Shown: positions 45,840-58,300 of the stretch, piece by piece | How positions within the stretch are numbered: the first letter of the stretch is position 1 | Layout of the letters: each line of letters starts with the position of its first letter | DNA from: Oasisia sp. SBJ-2009 | Taxonomy: Eukaryota; Annelida; Polychaeta; Sabellida; Siboglinidae | Direction of reading: 5' to 3' | DNA: 64,000 bases | NCBI GenBank assembly: GCA_964017155.1 | Contig: OZ024857.1 | Location: 14,622,896-14,686,895 of the forward strand | The notes under the pieces: generated by a model | Databases searched by the model: none | What the model was told of the DNA's origin: nothing | Seen by the model: the letters and a program-made list of their open reading frames with translations, nothing else | Translations under genes and position numbers: made by a program

Positions 45840-45990
45840 AACATAGCTTTATGCAGAGACCTTGAACCAGACATAGCTTTATGCAGAGACCCGTCCACCC
45901 ATATTTGGACGGATAAATATCATTATGGACATATATTGGACATATATTGATGGATGGGTAAAAATGGAGCAACAACATAGATATTGTCAA
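45840..45990 (-). repeat. Dispersed repeat (GACGGGTCTC family), copy 4, inverted
   Basis: Reverse complement of the 22760-22925 family. tagctttatgcagagacc is itself present twice. Confidence 0.65.
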
Positions 45991-46914
45991 TTCATGGGTC
46001 TGGTTGTTTTGTAAGAAATTAACTTACTTTAGAGTGATGTTTATTTTCACAAACTATGCTCCAAAGTAAGCTAATTGCAGTTATGTCTTGAAAATGGGTG
46101 TCACACGTGTGTTTGTAGTTTATTTCAGATCAGAAAACACATCTCAACCGCCTTTGTGAGTTACATGCACGTCTCCATAAAAATCTGTGACTGACAAACA
46201 AAAATGTTATCCCGCACAAAGCGCTGACGTCAAACGTGCCTATTCACATTTATAAATTGCCCTAGATGGCCAGTTTCCCAAGTGTCACATTGTCTCGTAT
46301 CGTAGCACCTAATGACAGTCTCCAGTGTCAAGTTGTCTTGCATTAGGTATAACAGATCTTGTGTCAATCAGTCAGTGTGCGACTCATCTGGGCTACTTGA
46401 TAAATCCATCCACCTTCACGTTTCTGCATCCCAGGAGAGACGAGATGATTTCACCACAAATGAAATAAATTTTGCATAATGGTGGAATTGTATATGTAAA
46501 TATAGGTATGGTAGCATGGAGAATAAGCATGTTTGTCAATTACAATATTTCTGCTTGTCAATAAGGTGACGTTGTGACAATAAAGACATCACCGAAAATA
46601 ATTTTTGCCATTTAAAAAATCAAGCAAAACATTTAAAAGATGCAGAGGGCTGTAGTTATTTATTTAGCTGTTATACGTGCATTTGCTTGTCATTTTTGGC
46701 AAATAAATAGAGTTGAGTATAGTTTCTCAAACATTGTCAATGATTACTCATGGTCGCAGCCGATTCAACATACAACTTCATCTAGAGAATTCATCCAACT
46801 CTACTAGCCCATCCATTGTTATTATACACGCCCATCCACTTGTACACACAAGCCCATCCAATTTGACTAGGCCAACCATCTTGTACAATCTAATCCATCT
46901 ATACAGGCCCATCC
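45991..46914. other. Non-coding stretch
   Basis: 46790-46925 is enriched for cccatcca-type short repeats. No gene. Confidence 0.4.
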
Positions 46915-47260
46915 ATCTGTATCATCAGTGGTCCCTCGAAACGAGGATAACGTCTTCCAATGGTCGGTCATGTGTCCTGAGGTGACTCAAGAGCCCGATT
47001 CTTGATCGGCAGATCTTGTTGTAGTGTGGGCAGGAGGTGCCAGATGGAAGGGAGACGTGAAGATGTTGAGACATCTCCGTCTTCTTTTTCCTATGTCATT
47101 TCTCTGCTTCGTGAAGTAGACGGTTTGTTTCATATCTGGCTGTTTGTTGCCTGATATATGCTATGATGCCAAAGTGGACAGTCCCAGGCACTGATATCAA
47201 TTTGGCCTTTCTTCATGTAATGTTTAGCAAGGTCTTTGAATTGTTTTTTCTGGCCACCAC
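46915..47260 (-). mobile_element. LINE ORF2 C-terminal fragment with zinc finger
   Basis: The minus strand encodes GGQKKQFKDLAKHYMKKGQ then DISAWDCPLWH and, after frameshifts, a zinc-finger-like SCPHYNKICRSRIGLLSHLR before the end. This arrangement is typical of the end of jockey/R1-type ORF2. Broken by stops. Confidence 0.7.
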
Positions 47261-48627
47261 GTGTTCTCATACCATGTGTTAGTTGTGCAATATGTTCTCC
47301 TATCATGTATTAGTTATTCGATGTGTTATTAGTCTCACTGTGTTATTTGTCCATCTATATAAGCCCACACAGAGCCATAAACCCATTCATCTTTACAAGC
47401 AGGTCCGTCTATAGTTTTCTCTACAAACTCACACCTCCATAGTCCACACTAACCCAAACACCACTATACGGTAGTTTCACTATAAATCCACCCATCTACA
47501 CAAGCCCAACTCTCTAAATCCATCTTTTTAAACCCTTCTGTCTTAGCAGCTATTTCAAGCCCAACCTTCAGCAAAAACCCATCCCTCCCTGTCATCGCTC
47601 TTCAAGTCATCTTCTGTCTCATTCTGTGCGGTCACATGACCAAAACAGGTCATGTGACCAACACAATCTTGGCACTGATACCACACATGTCAAAACGCTG
47701 CCAAATGGCATCATCTCATTGGACATTCAAACAGTCACTGTGCACTTGAATACTTCAGTTCACACACCCATTCCCCAAGTGGATAAGCATTTCCATTCTC
47801 GAAGCTCCCTTAAAATATCAACTTGTCTTTCCGCCTTCATTTTAGAGTGTCGATTCTGTTAAAAAAAATCCAATTCTCTCACCTTTGCACAGCAATATCA
47901 GGTGTGGGCTGTCTGAACTCTGGTGTCTATAAAAAGAGAAATCAATAACCCACGCGACAGGATAATTTTACACGCCTAATTTTAAGCACATGAAATGACA
48001 TCTGCATCAGGCAGTGACAGCTGCATTTCACCTGTACCACAGTTAGTTTTCCGAAATGACACGTTCCACTTCCAGCTATTTTTGTTCAGAAATTCGATCG
48101 CAACCAACCAACAATACACGATGGATTCCTTGAACCAGACAAAGGTTAACGAGATTCCAACCGACAGCCGCACAAGTCAGAGTCTAAGAAGTTCCTGCGA
48201 TCACTTCCTCTTGCAATATCTCCTCCCATTATTGCATTCTGTCACACTATGGATACGCTATCACATGATAAACGGGTTGGGTTACTCTGCTTTCCCCTGA
48301 ATCAATACCGGATCGTTGACGGTATGTATCGAGTTCTGCCAGTTTATTGGCATAATTGTCATTGATCACATGACAGCGTCGTGCCTGCGGCGTGCTACAT
48401 GGATCTATGGCACTGTGGTACGGCGGTTGTAAGGTTCTGTTGTGCGAGCTCGTGAGGTGCAGTGACGTCAGTCGGTACAGGTTACACACTGCCTGGTGTC
48501 ACAGTGTCATGAATAGGCTGTCTCCCGCTGTGATTCTCTGACCACTGCAGATAATGTCTCATTACTCGCTGCGCCAACACTGTAATTGCAGGTGCAAAGT
48601 AGCGTCACCTGGCCATTGTCTGGTGGG
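47261..48627. other. Non-coding stretch
   Basis: 47340-47600 has many cccatcca/aagccca short motifs. No gene supported; the 101-codon frame at 47995-48300 has no recognisable content. Confidence 0.35.
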
Positions 48628-48975
48628 ATTAAAAGCGGGTGGGGAGGAGAGACGGGAAATAAGGGGAAGATTAGGGCACAAGGAAGGAGAGGGGTGGACT
48701 GAGGGGTAGGGAATGATAGAGAGAGGGAGTCGTTAATACGGGAAGGAAGAGAGAGGGGGGAGGAGATAAGGTGAGGGAAGGAGAGAAAGGGAGAGGATAA
48801 TGGGAATAAAGGGAAAGGGAATTAAGGGGGGAGAGAGAGATTGACCGAGTACAAAAGACAGGAAAGAGATGAGAGCACAAAAGATGAGAGTCGGAATGAA
48901 AGGGAAAGGCGGGGAAGGGAAGACGTGAAAGAGGGGAGCAGTAAAGGTTGGGAGGCAGGAGGAAGAGTGGGTGAA
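48628..48975 (+). repeat. Polypurine (G/A) tract
   Basis: About 350 bp almost only A and G on the plus strand with few interruptions; could form triplex structures. Confidence 0.85.
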
Positions 48976-49097
48976 TTAGGGGGAGTCATCGAAATACCGA
49001 TGCTGAGTCATCAATCCAAATTGTTACACGTCTGATTGTGCCATCACAAAACCAGCATCGAGAAACATTGTCCTATTTAATAATAAAAATAATAATA

Positions 49098-49677
49098 ATA
49101 TTTATTATTTATAAAGCGCAATATCCAAATATGCTCAAAGCGCTGTACAATAAAATATAAAGCTATTTATTATGTGTTAAAACTACTACTACCCGTAATA
49201 ATAATAAACACAACTGTAAAATTAACTTTCAGATAAAAAAATGTAGAAACGTTAAATTATTCATATTAAAACTGTTAATTAAATATCATATAGAATTAAC
49301 GACAATGAGTAAAATAAATAAACCAATAAATAAATAAAACTAATGAATACTAAACGATGGCATATATAAATTTCAATACATATGTGTAAAAATAAGATAA
49401 GAAATTTATATATGCCATCGTTTAGTATTCATTAGTTTTATTTATTTATTGGTTTATTTATTTTACTCATTGTCGTTAATTCTATATGATATTTAATTAA
49501 CAGTTTTAATATGAATAATTTAACGTTTCTACATTTTTTTATCTGAAAGTTAATTTTACAGTTGTGTTTATTATTATTACAGGTAGTAGTAGTTTTAACA
49601 CATAATAAATAGCTTTATATTTTATTGTACAGCGCTTTGAGCATATTTGGATATTGCGCTTTATAAATAATAAATAT
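49098..49677. repeat. Near-perfect palindrome, 277-bp arms, 26-bp spacer
   Basis: Left arm 49098-49374 and right arm 49401-49677 are reverse complements without indels; I found one mismatch (cccg versus cctg). The outer ends contain ataaagcgcaatatccaaat then atgctcaaagcgctgtaca, related to the tail region of the SINE family in this window. Confidence 0.95.
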
Positions 49678-49843
49678 CTATCTATCTACAGCACTTGATA
49701 TCAATAGGCAATGCGTTCCACAGGCGATATTTCACACATGCACGCATGCACACACACACACACGCCTGTCTGCCCTTCTCTGCCTCAAGTATCATCACAG
49801 TGATGTGTGTGTCATTATAGATCTCTCTCGAGGCGTGTACACG

Positions 49844-52008
49844 ATGACGACTGAGTGCCCAAGCAAGCAGGCGTGTGAGGGGGCCACCATCCCCCTGAAG
49901 ACCCCCCTGGAGGCGCAAAAGGGGGACGGAAGCACGACGGCCGGCACCGCGCCGACGAGGAAACCCATCAACCCTAACAAGGTTCTTAAACGGAAAAACA
50001 CACCCGCATCCCTACCGACAGTCCGCAAGCTATCAGGTGAGGTTTATTGACAAATCTCTGATTCGTCATCATTGGGCACTCCTTGTGAATGACTTGCCTT
50101 CACCCTCCCACCCTCCCACCCTCCCTCCCTCCCACCCTCCCACCCTCCCACCCTCCCTCCCTCCCTCCCACCCTCCCACCCTCCCTCCCTCCCTCCGTCC
50201 CTCCCACCCTCCCACCCTCCCACCCTCCCTCCCTCTCTCTCCCTGCCTCTGTTATTGCTCTCACAGAGTGGAGTCCCATGAATGACCTGGTTTCTAGGAT
50301 GAAATGTTTTTATTATATATTTTTATTACACGTGTATTGCTGTAATTATATTCCTTTTTTAATGATTATATATTATATAATCATATAATTCTTAGAAATT
50401 ATTTTACTGTACATTATTTATTAATCATGTTTATCTCTCAAGCTGTTGAACATCACAAGAGAATTTCCTATGAGGGACAAATAGAGGATTTGTTATTTGA
50501 TTTGGAATACTGAGAAGCGATTTAACTGAGGGTCAATCGTTTATTATGAACAGAAGGTCACAGATTTTACAATATAGTTATCAGAGATCAGCTTAGTGCA
50601 TGTTTATTAGTATATCCATAAACTGACCTGCAATAACTATATCGTAATATCTGTAACATATATGGTTGTTGTCATGGGTGAGTGTTGACAAGATACATTG
50701 TGACACTAATTCATCTTTGTTTCGATTATCATTTATTATTATTATTACCAACATTTCTGTGGTGCCAGAGCACTGAGCCACAATATATTAAAAATAACTG
50801 TTTGACATTTTTGGTTCTGGTCTTAATCTCAAACCTCATTTGGTTTCAGTCAATCTTATCTAAACAATGTAAAAAAGCTGCATAACTTCATTAATAGACA
50901 TTTTTATGTGAAAACAAGAATATGGAGCCCTATTACATCTGGTAGGCATAATATATATGTTGTTATATAGCACAATATCCAATCCTTAGGATTGCTCAAA
51001 GCGCTTTACACTTTACTTCCCTGGCAGACCTGTTCAATCAGACACCATCTCAACTTCTCTGAGAACCATCCAGCCTTATGCTGCAATTAATGCACAAAGT
51101 CTGCTTGTACACATACCCACCAATGTCTATAGCCAGATACTCATTTATACAGCTGAGTGAACTGGAGCAATGTAGAGTGAAAAAACTTGTCCACGATTTT
51201 AACACCGCAGCACAGGTTTCGAACCCGGGCCCTCTTAGACGAGAGTCTGAAGCTCCACCCCTGAGCCACTGCGCTCAACAAATATCAAAAAGGCATGTTT
51301 GGGCAATGGTTGGTCAAACCTTTAAGACACTTGACATGGTTTCAGATATATTAAGGTATTTACAAACATAATTACAATAAATTACAATAAATTAATAATA
51401 CTACAACACAATTTACCAAATACATATTCATAAAGTGTCCTGCATAACAGAGTTGGGTTGTTTTGCTAATAAAGTCTTGAAATAATAATAATATAATAAA
51501 GCTTTACTGCCATATTCAACGATGAATTATTATATTATATTACACGATGAATTGGAATGTAGTCTGGCGTTGACTAATATAGTGCCAATATATACAATAA
51601 AATGAAATATGGCAAATAAATATAAGATATAGATATAAGATATACATTGTATATAATTTATTCTTTAAAATGAAAAAATATATATTTTAATATAATAAAT
51701 AAATAAAGACAAAATTAAAATAATAGATTATCTATTTAACAATAATTGTGGTGTAAACTAATAAATAAATAAATATATATAAAATGTCCTTTAAAATTGT
51801 TTAAAATATATATATATATAAATTATCTTCTAAAAATATAATTTAAATTAGTAAACATACATTACAAGAGGACTAAAATATCATTTAAAATAATTTATAT
51901 TTACAATTGTTGTCTACCTTTGTAGAGAGAGGAACCTTCAAGAACTGCGAGACATTTGAGGAGGAGGAAGATGAGGGGGAGGCGGAGGCAGCCGCGGGAA
52001 GGGAGTAG
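49844..52008 (+). CDS. Small two-exon host gene (or its 3' part), unidentified
   Basis: Exon 49844-50036 is GC-rich unlike its surroundings and encodes MTTECPSKQACEGATIPLK ... RKPINPNKVLKRKNTPASLP and TVRKLS, with donor TCAG|GTGAGG (phase 1). The frame is open further back to an AG at 49819-49820, so this could be an internal exon. Exon 51926-52008 follows ctacctttgtag and, joined in phase 1, reads ERGTFKNCETFEEEED, then an acidic EGEAEAAAGRE and TAG. Total at least 91 aa. Basic Ser/Thr-containing middle (RKNT, RKLS are possible basophilic kinase sites) and an acidic end; no domain recognised. The intron holds a G4-prone repeat and a SINE. Confidence 0.5.
50098..50245 (+). repeat. (CCCTCCCAC)n polypyrimidine repeat
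   Basis: Runs of ccctcccaccctccca and ccctccctccctcc. The complementary strand is a dense series of GGG tracts (canonical G-quadruplex pattern). Located 60 bp inside the intron of the small host gene. Confidence 0.93.
50959..51275 (-). mobile_element. tRNA-derived SINE, copy 2
   Basis: Homologous to 32847-33175. On the minus strand GAGCGCAGTGGCTCAGGGG (A box) and GGGTTCGAAACC (B box) are visible near 51275-51215. Confidence 0.8.
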
Positions 52009-52140
52009 GAAGAAGGGAAGAGAACAATGTCTGCAGTCTGGACTGTGTATATTGAATGCCTAAGTGTCTGTGTGGGGGACTTTTATAGGGACATCAAGTT
52101 TGTATAGACTTAATACTACAGATTGTATTAGATGCAACTG

Positions 52141-52142
<2 letters not shown>

Positions 52143-52228
<86 letters not shown>
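52143..52228 (+). repeat. (TG)n microsatellite
   Basis: About 43 TG units followed by a G run. Confidence 0.97.
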
Positions 52229-52229
<1 letters not shown>

Positions 52230-52317
52230 GGGGGGGGGTGCATGCATGTGTGTGTTTCTGGAATACCATATACAAATGTATATGCAATGGTTGTGTTGAC
52301 ATGAATATGAATGAATT

Positions 52318-52390
52318 TCAATGTACAGAGAAGGTACATTTTGTAAAACTTAAAACATATTTGTTTGAAATTGCTTTTCCACCATAATTT
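52318..52390 (+). mobile_element. Short LINE 3' coding end
   Basis: FVKLKTYLFEIAF before a stop resembles the last residues of the LINE at 1-455 (FKTHLKTYYFKIAF). Only about 60 bp, so chance similarity is possible. Confidence 0.35.
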
Positions 52391-52686
52391 TTTGGCAGTT
52401 GCAAGTTCCAATGACAACTTATGCCTGTCCCCATTTTTGATTATACCTGTTGGTTGACACACTGAACTGTAGCTGTGTGTCGTACTGGAAGAATTAGTAT
52501 GAATGTGTGCATCCAGAGAATATGTACAGTCTTATGTCTATGGCCAGGCTGGGGTTCGTTTTGGGGCTGTGTGCTTTGAACAGACCGGAGAACGTGGGGT
52601 AAATGTATGAGTTAAACAGAAAAGTATGTTGGGAAATGGAAAGACACAGGAAGGAAGCAGTGATTGTAGATTGCATGAGAAAGACC

Positions 52687-52865
52687 ATACAATACAATAC
52701 AATACAATACAATACAATACAATACGGTACGGTACGGTACGGTACGGTACGGTACGGTACGGTACGGTACGGTACGGTACGGTACGGTACGGTACGGTAC
52801 GGTACGGTACGGTACGGTACGGTACGGTACGGTACGGTACGGTACAATACACTACAATACAATAA
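52687..52865 (+). repeat. Pentanucleotide array: (ATACA)n then (TACGG)n
   Basis: About seven aatac units, then an uninterrupted run of about 26 ggtac units, then a return to aatac. One CpG per 5 bp in the central part. Confidence 0.95.
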
Positions 52866-55158
52866 CCTTTAATAGTCCCCCAAAGAAGAAATTCTTGTTG
52901 TAGATATTCATAATAGAACTACCACAAGTATATGGTAACTAGGTGAAAGTGAGTGACGAATACAGTCAACTGTAGTGTCAGATTGAGACTGGAGGTATTT
53001 GGGGGAGCTGTGTGGTGCATTAGAAATGGGTGCAAGAGTGGAAGAGTTAATGGGTTGACTGTCGTTCACAAGTATCACCCGAAAATAGACCATCATGACA
53101 TCCCCATCTTTCAGTTACCCTGTGAACACAATACAGTGTTGACAAATTGTTGTATCGGATGTTAGTTAATTACGGAACTTCCCCTTAATGAGACTATTGT
53201 CTATCACCACTCGCGGCAGGGATGGGAGAACAAAGGTACATCAAGGGTTAACGTATACATAGCAGGGTAGGGTTAATGTAAGACTTGTCGTTTTTATGTG
53301 TCTTAAGTGGAATTTCCACCCTTCTGTATGCCACCATGCTTTATTGTTTAAAGCTTTATGCCTATAAATGCCTGGCATAGTAAAGCTGTTTTTTTAGTAG
53401 AATTATTGCATTTCAAAAAGGGAACGTGATTTAAATGTTACATACCTGTGAATGGAAATACGATGACCCTTGACCTATAAATTGGGCAAGGGACCCGGTT
53501 GTTGGTTGAATGTGTTAGTAAAACATTCGCTGTTCTATCAAGTCAATGTCATAGTAATTGATTTGATGACTGAAGAAAATCAAATCTTCGAACTAGTAGT
53601 TCATGTTTTTAACGTTTAAAGAAATGCGTGGTGTCTAGTGTTCCTTTTGTGTGTTTCCTTGTCTAGCACAATAAGCTGATGCCAGTTTATACATTGTGAT
53701 TTCTTCTTCATATGTGACTGTTCAACTTGTTATTTTGCTTCAGTAAAATCCCCTTTATGTTGTTATGTGCATTTCTGAATAAACCGAAAAAGATTCATTC
53801 ACATTATTCACTGGTGTGCTGGGAGATACCCATGAAACAGACTGGCCCATATAGTTCACTAACTAATCATATCTATATTCCTATAATCATTGATTGTAAC
53901 ACAAGTCCCACTGTGCTTGGGGAGTCCTGCTCCAATTACTAAACAGACTAAGATTGAACTGGAGAAATGCCAACAATTGTTCTGGCTTCTTGCGTGGACC
54001 CTGCAAATGTTCACATGACTGAAGTGCCAACTAATAAACAGAAGATGTTCTTGTTACATAGAGTAATCTTGGTGTTGTTAGTTTGCCAGATAGTGAACAG
54101 TTGCAATGGTATTTCTACTTGTGCAAAACAGCATTTTTTAACCTGTGCATTAATTTCCCTCAGTTTACTTGAATAGGTGCAAAGTTGCATACTTGTTTGT
54201 GTATTTTTACAAACAGCTCTCATTTAAATGCAGGATGTAAATGTTCGGTTCAATGTATTGAAATTTCAGAAAAAGTTCCTCATTCAAATACGTCTCCATT
54301 GTTATGCTTTTAGAATAGATTTTAGATTTAGTTTATACTATGCGATTTACAATAAAAACCAATAAAAAACTGTCTGTACATTAAGTGAAGCAGATGGCCT
54401 TAATGGTGCCTTGTGATCGATGGCACTCAAATAACATCTTGCTGTCACATTACACTTCCACAATGTGTTTGCTTCATCAGTACGTATCTACAAACCAGTT
54501 TGCACATACAGTACCTATTTCGCAACATTCAACATTGCAAAATGGATATCGGATATGTAAATTGAAGCATACGCATTGTGGAAACGTAACATGCGTGACT
54601 GGACATGGTTGAACAAACACAAGCGCAAAGCAGCAGATAAAAGCCAAGTAAATGGCTCATTTATTGTGGCAAGATAAAATGAAAGAGACACAGACTACAG
54701 TGTCTACAAAGATCTGTACAAATCCACATTGAATCGCCCAGCAGTGAAGAAAAATAAGTTCACTGAACTGGCCAGCAGTACGACAGTGAGCTTCATTAAG
54801 TTCACTGAACTGCCCAACAATGAATAACAGTAGAACCTGCTGTTGAGGACACCTGTCCATAACAACCAACTCTGTACGATGAACATGACTCTGAAGTTGT
54901 ACTTTACATAGGTTTTCAACATTTATTCACAGCCTACCTGTAGGCTATCATGCACTCTTGTACTGTGAGAAGCTATTTAAGATTACAACTCTAACCATTA
55001 TTGTCATATTTAGGGGGTTATGTACCCTGACCACCTTTGAAAATTGTTCCCAACCTCATCTTAGTTGGGAACTGCCACCCCAAAGATCCTGGGATACTAT
55101 CTCGTGAACATACGGAGCACGGGATATCTGAAACATTTTAACCCAGTCCGAATGTTTA
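52866..55158. other. Non-coding stretch
   Basis: No gene, array or element recognised. aagttcactgaactg occurs twice near 54755-54820. Confidence 0.4.
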
Positions 55159-55345
55159 TTGAATGGATTTATTCTCCTGTTTCTTGGTTAGTAACATAAA
55201 CAATTACCTCTCAAGAAAGCTAGTCCGTATATTCTAGCTGCATCTTACAGTCTTCATCAACAGACTGAAATTACAGGTGACATTCCAGCTTTCTTGACGG
55301 GTAATTATATTAATAACCAAGAAACACGACCATAAATCCATTCAA
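55159..55345. mobile_element. Small foldback MITE, about 187 bp
   Basis: Imperfect inverted repeats of about 70 bp. Left: TTGAATGGATTTAT...GTTTCTTGGTTA...AATTACC...TCAAGAAAGCT. The right end carries its reverse complement with about 80% match. The central loop is about 50 bp. No transposase; target duplication not clear. Confidence 0.65.
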
Positions 55346-57423
55346 GGATCATTACATCCAATGTCCTAATGTCCATGGATGAATAATAACCAGGCTATCT
55401 GGACCAGTTCCCAAAACTCCAGTAGTTCAAACACAAATGTTCATTGAACCATGGTGCAGTTTATGTACACATAATGACTGACACACATTCTGCATTAGCT
55501 ATCACATGAACCAACCAATAGTCCATATAAACATAATGAAACAATTCATTCATTGACAAGGTAACACCTGCAATATTAGTGCATGAAAGGATCAGTCCAT
55601 TGACCACAAATTTCTCTGTCAATTTGCTCGTAAACCGAGAACATCACCCACACAAAAACAGCATTGGAAACGGCATCAAATCGAACATTCTGCCCGTAAC
55701 AATTATGATTTGGTGATAAAACCCAGCAGTGTCCTGCATATTCCTTTCAGTAGTTGATTAATGAATGCAATACAACTGCCTGTTCTGCAACCAAGGTTGT
55801 TAGAATATTCTAGTACAGTCCTGGATTGCATGTAAAATAAAACACTACCAGTTACATGTTCAGACAAGCCACTTGACGAAATGAATCTTCCACATTTTGC
55901 ATGATAGCAGGTATCGCTTCCACCCAAAAATGTTCATAATGGCTGGTTTTCTATACGCAATATAATCACTCACACAACAGTCTTACAGTGCATCACTTTA
56001 CAGCTTTCACATTTGCATGAAAGGTTTTGGTCATCATTTACAATGATACAATCTCATTAAACATCAGCATGGTGTATTGATATATAAGCCAGATGTCATA
56101 TGAATGTCTTTCATTCTTAAATGTTGTTTTTCATTCTGAAATCAAGTTTAACTCGGTATTATTAGATTAACATAAAACACACCAATCCAAGGTGAAAAAC
56201 AGCTGGCTTACGTAGACTCTATAGCATTCTATAGCCACCAATAAATCTGTCACTGCACATGTAGTGTAAATACACAGACATGATCTACATATATTAACAG
56301 TTCACCTTCATTTAATGGCAAACAGATCGGGCGAGAGTTTACACAAGGCCGATATTTCGAACACTACACTGCACGTTCATTACATTTCTATCTGTGGCTC
56401 CACTCTTGACAACAAGGTATCATCAGCCTATATATACTTGCAGGAAATATCAAGTTCAGTTGGTATCTAGTTCCCGCTAAGAACCATAGAAACCGCTACG
56501 TCATGCTCTAGGCGGGCGACAAACTTCCTTCTCCGTCCACAAATAGCCACACTCGATAATGCGTTATGGCTTCCTTGTGAACAAAAGGTGTCATGTTATA
56601 TGTAGGTGGATGTCACAGTTTTATTGTTTATAGCATCCCTTCTGGCCATCATCTTTGCTCAGGTGTTCGACTACAGGAGAAAGCTCAGTTCTGTTAACCT
56701 TTGAATACAGCTATGATTCCCAGACACATGCAGTCAAACCATTACCATAAAATAAAAAAATTCCTGCTTGTGGTCGACGTATTTAACGGGTAAAAAATAT
56801 TTTTGGTTTTATAACATTGATTAATTAACATGAAATTATAAGATATGCAAAAGCATTTAAAAATCATAAAATGTTTTCATGGTAAAACCTCAATATACAT
56901 TTGGAGGAACAAAATCAGTTGGGGTTTGCCCTACAACAGAACATGTTTCTCAATATTTTACAAGCTTTTAAATGTACCAGTGCAAATTACATGTCTTCAA
57001 AATATTCCAAAATTACCTAATCCACATAGCTGTTGAACTGGTGCATAAAAAATAGAACTTGTAATAAATGTGTAAATTATACCCAAGGACTGATAAGTAG
57101 CTACCCTTTCCTACTTAAATCAGTCTCTGCATAAAATGTGGTCACGCTGAAGACTTTATAGCAATGAAACATTTTAACAACATGATGCCATTTTTAAATT
57201 AGGAAAACGGGTAGGGTAGCAAATAGCAGCAAACAAAATATATGTGAGAATTACAAAGTAACAATTACATTACTTCATTTTCCACTTGGATTCTGAGCAT
57301 ATCTGCAGACTTGCACTTCACTTCAGTTTCTTATGAGTAAATTCATAGTAAATTTCATACACCCGATTTTGTTTTTTTAAACCAATTTCACTCCTTAAGA
57401 CTGATCTTGTCCACTGAAAACTG
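55346..57423. other. Non-coding stretch
   Basis: AT-rich; nothing recognised. Confidence 0.4.
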
Positions 57424-57840
57424 TCCATACCAGTGTACACGACTGTCCATACCAGTGTACACCCCTGCCCATACCAGTGTACACGACTGTCCATACCAGT
57501 GTACACCCCTGCCCATACCAGTGCACACCACTGTCCATACCAGTGTACACCCCTGCCCATACCAGTGCACACCACTGTCCATACCAGTGTACACCCCTGC
57601 CCATACCAGTGTACACCACTGTCCATACCAGTGTACACCCCTGCCCATACCAGTGCACACCACTGTCCATACCAGTGTACACCCCTGCCCATACCAGTGC
57701 ACACCACTGTTCATACCAGTGTACACCCCTGTCCATACCAGTGTATACCACTGTCCACACCAGTGTACACCCCTGCCCATACCAGTGCACACCACTGTCC
57801 ATACCAGTGTACACCACTGTCCATACCGGTGTACACCCCT
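57424..57840 (+). repeat. 22-bp minisatellite with 44-bp higher-order unit
   Basis: ccataccagtgtacacccct then gc alternates with ccataccagtgcacaccact then gt; about 19 units. All frames on both strands stay open; not genes. The short flank at 57852-57900 (gtcctcagtaa...attttgaaaa) recurs near 62621-62665. Confidence 0.95.
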
Positions 57841-58139
57841 GGAGCACAAACAGAGTCCTCAGTAACAGAGCATCAGCTATGCATTTTGAAAATCGCCCTT
57901 AATTGATTCTGCCTAGCTCTTCAACTTGGCGAGATGGTCCCCGAGTACTTCACAAATATAGGCTGCAGAAAACTTGAGTTGTTGTGATGATAATACGACA
58001 TTTCGAAGAAACACCCGTCAATATGAAACTGTATTAAACTCGCTCACTTTCTGATGAAACAATTTTAAACTTGCTCGCTTTCCGAGTACGTAGATCCCAT
58101 GTCACTTCCACAGCTAATTCACACACAACGCAGGCATCA

Positions 58140-58300
58140 CAGACGCGCGACTACAACCAATGACGTCAGTGCCTGCGTCAGTAATAACCACACGCGTAAT
58201 TCGAGTCCTCCACAGAAGAACTGCTCCGCACGCTGCTCTCGCTTCGCTTTCGCATTTGTGTAACCGGAGATGAGGTGGCGCCGCCTAGTGACAGTATGTG
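58140..58300. promoter_or_regulatory. Possible CpG-containing promoter with CCAAT-CRE
   Basis: CCAATGACGTCA (58157-58168) combines a CCAAT box with a full CRE palindrome. CpGs are denser here than nearby (acgcgcg, cacgcgt, cgcacgctg, ggcgccgcc). No downstream coding exon identified on either strand; the 107-codon minus frame 58137-58460 is unrecognised. Confidence 0.3.

Noticed and set aside
57318..57906. Six overlapping ORFs on both strands
   Set aside because: By-products of the 22-bp minisatellite.
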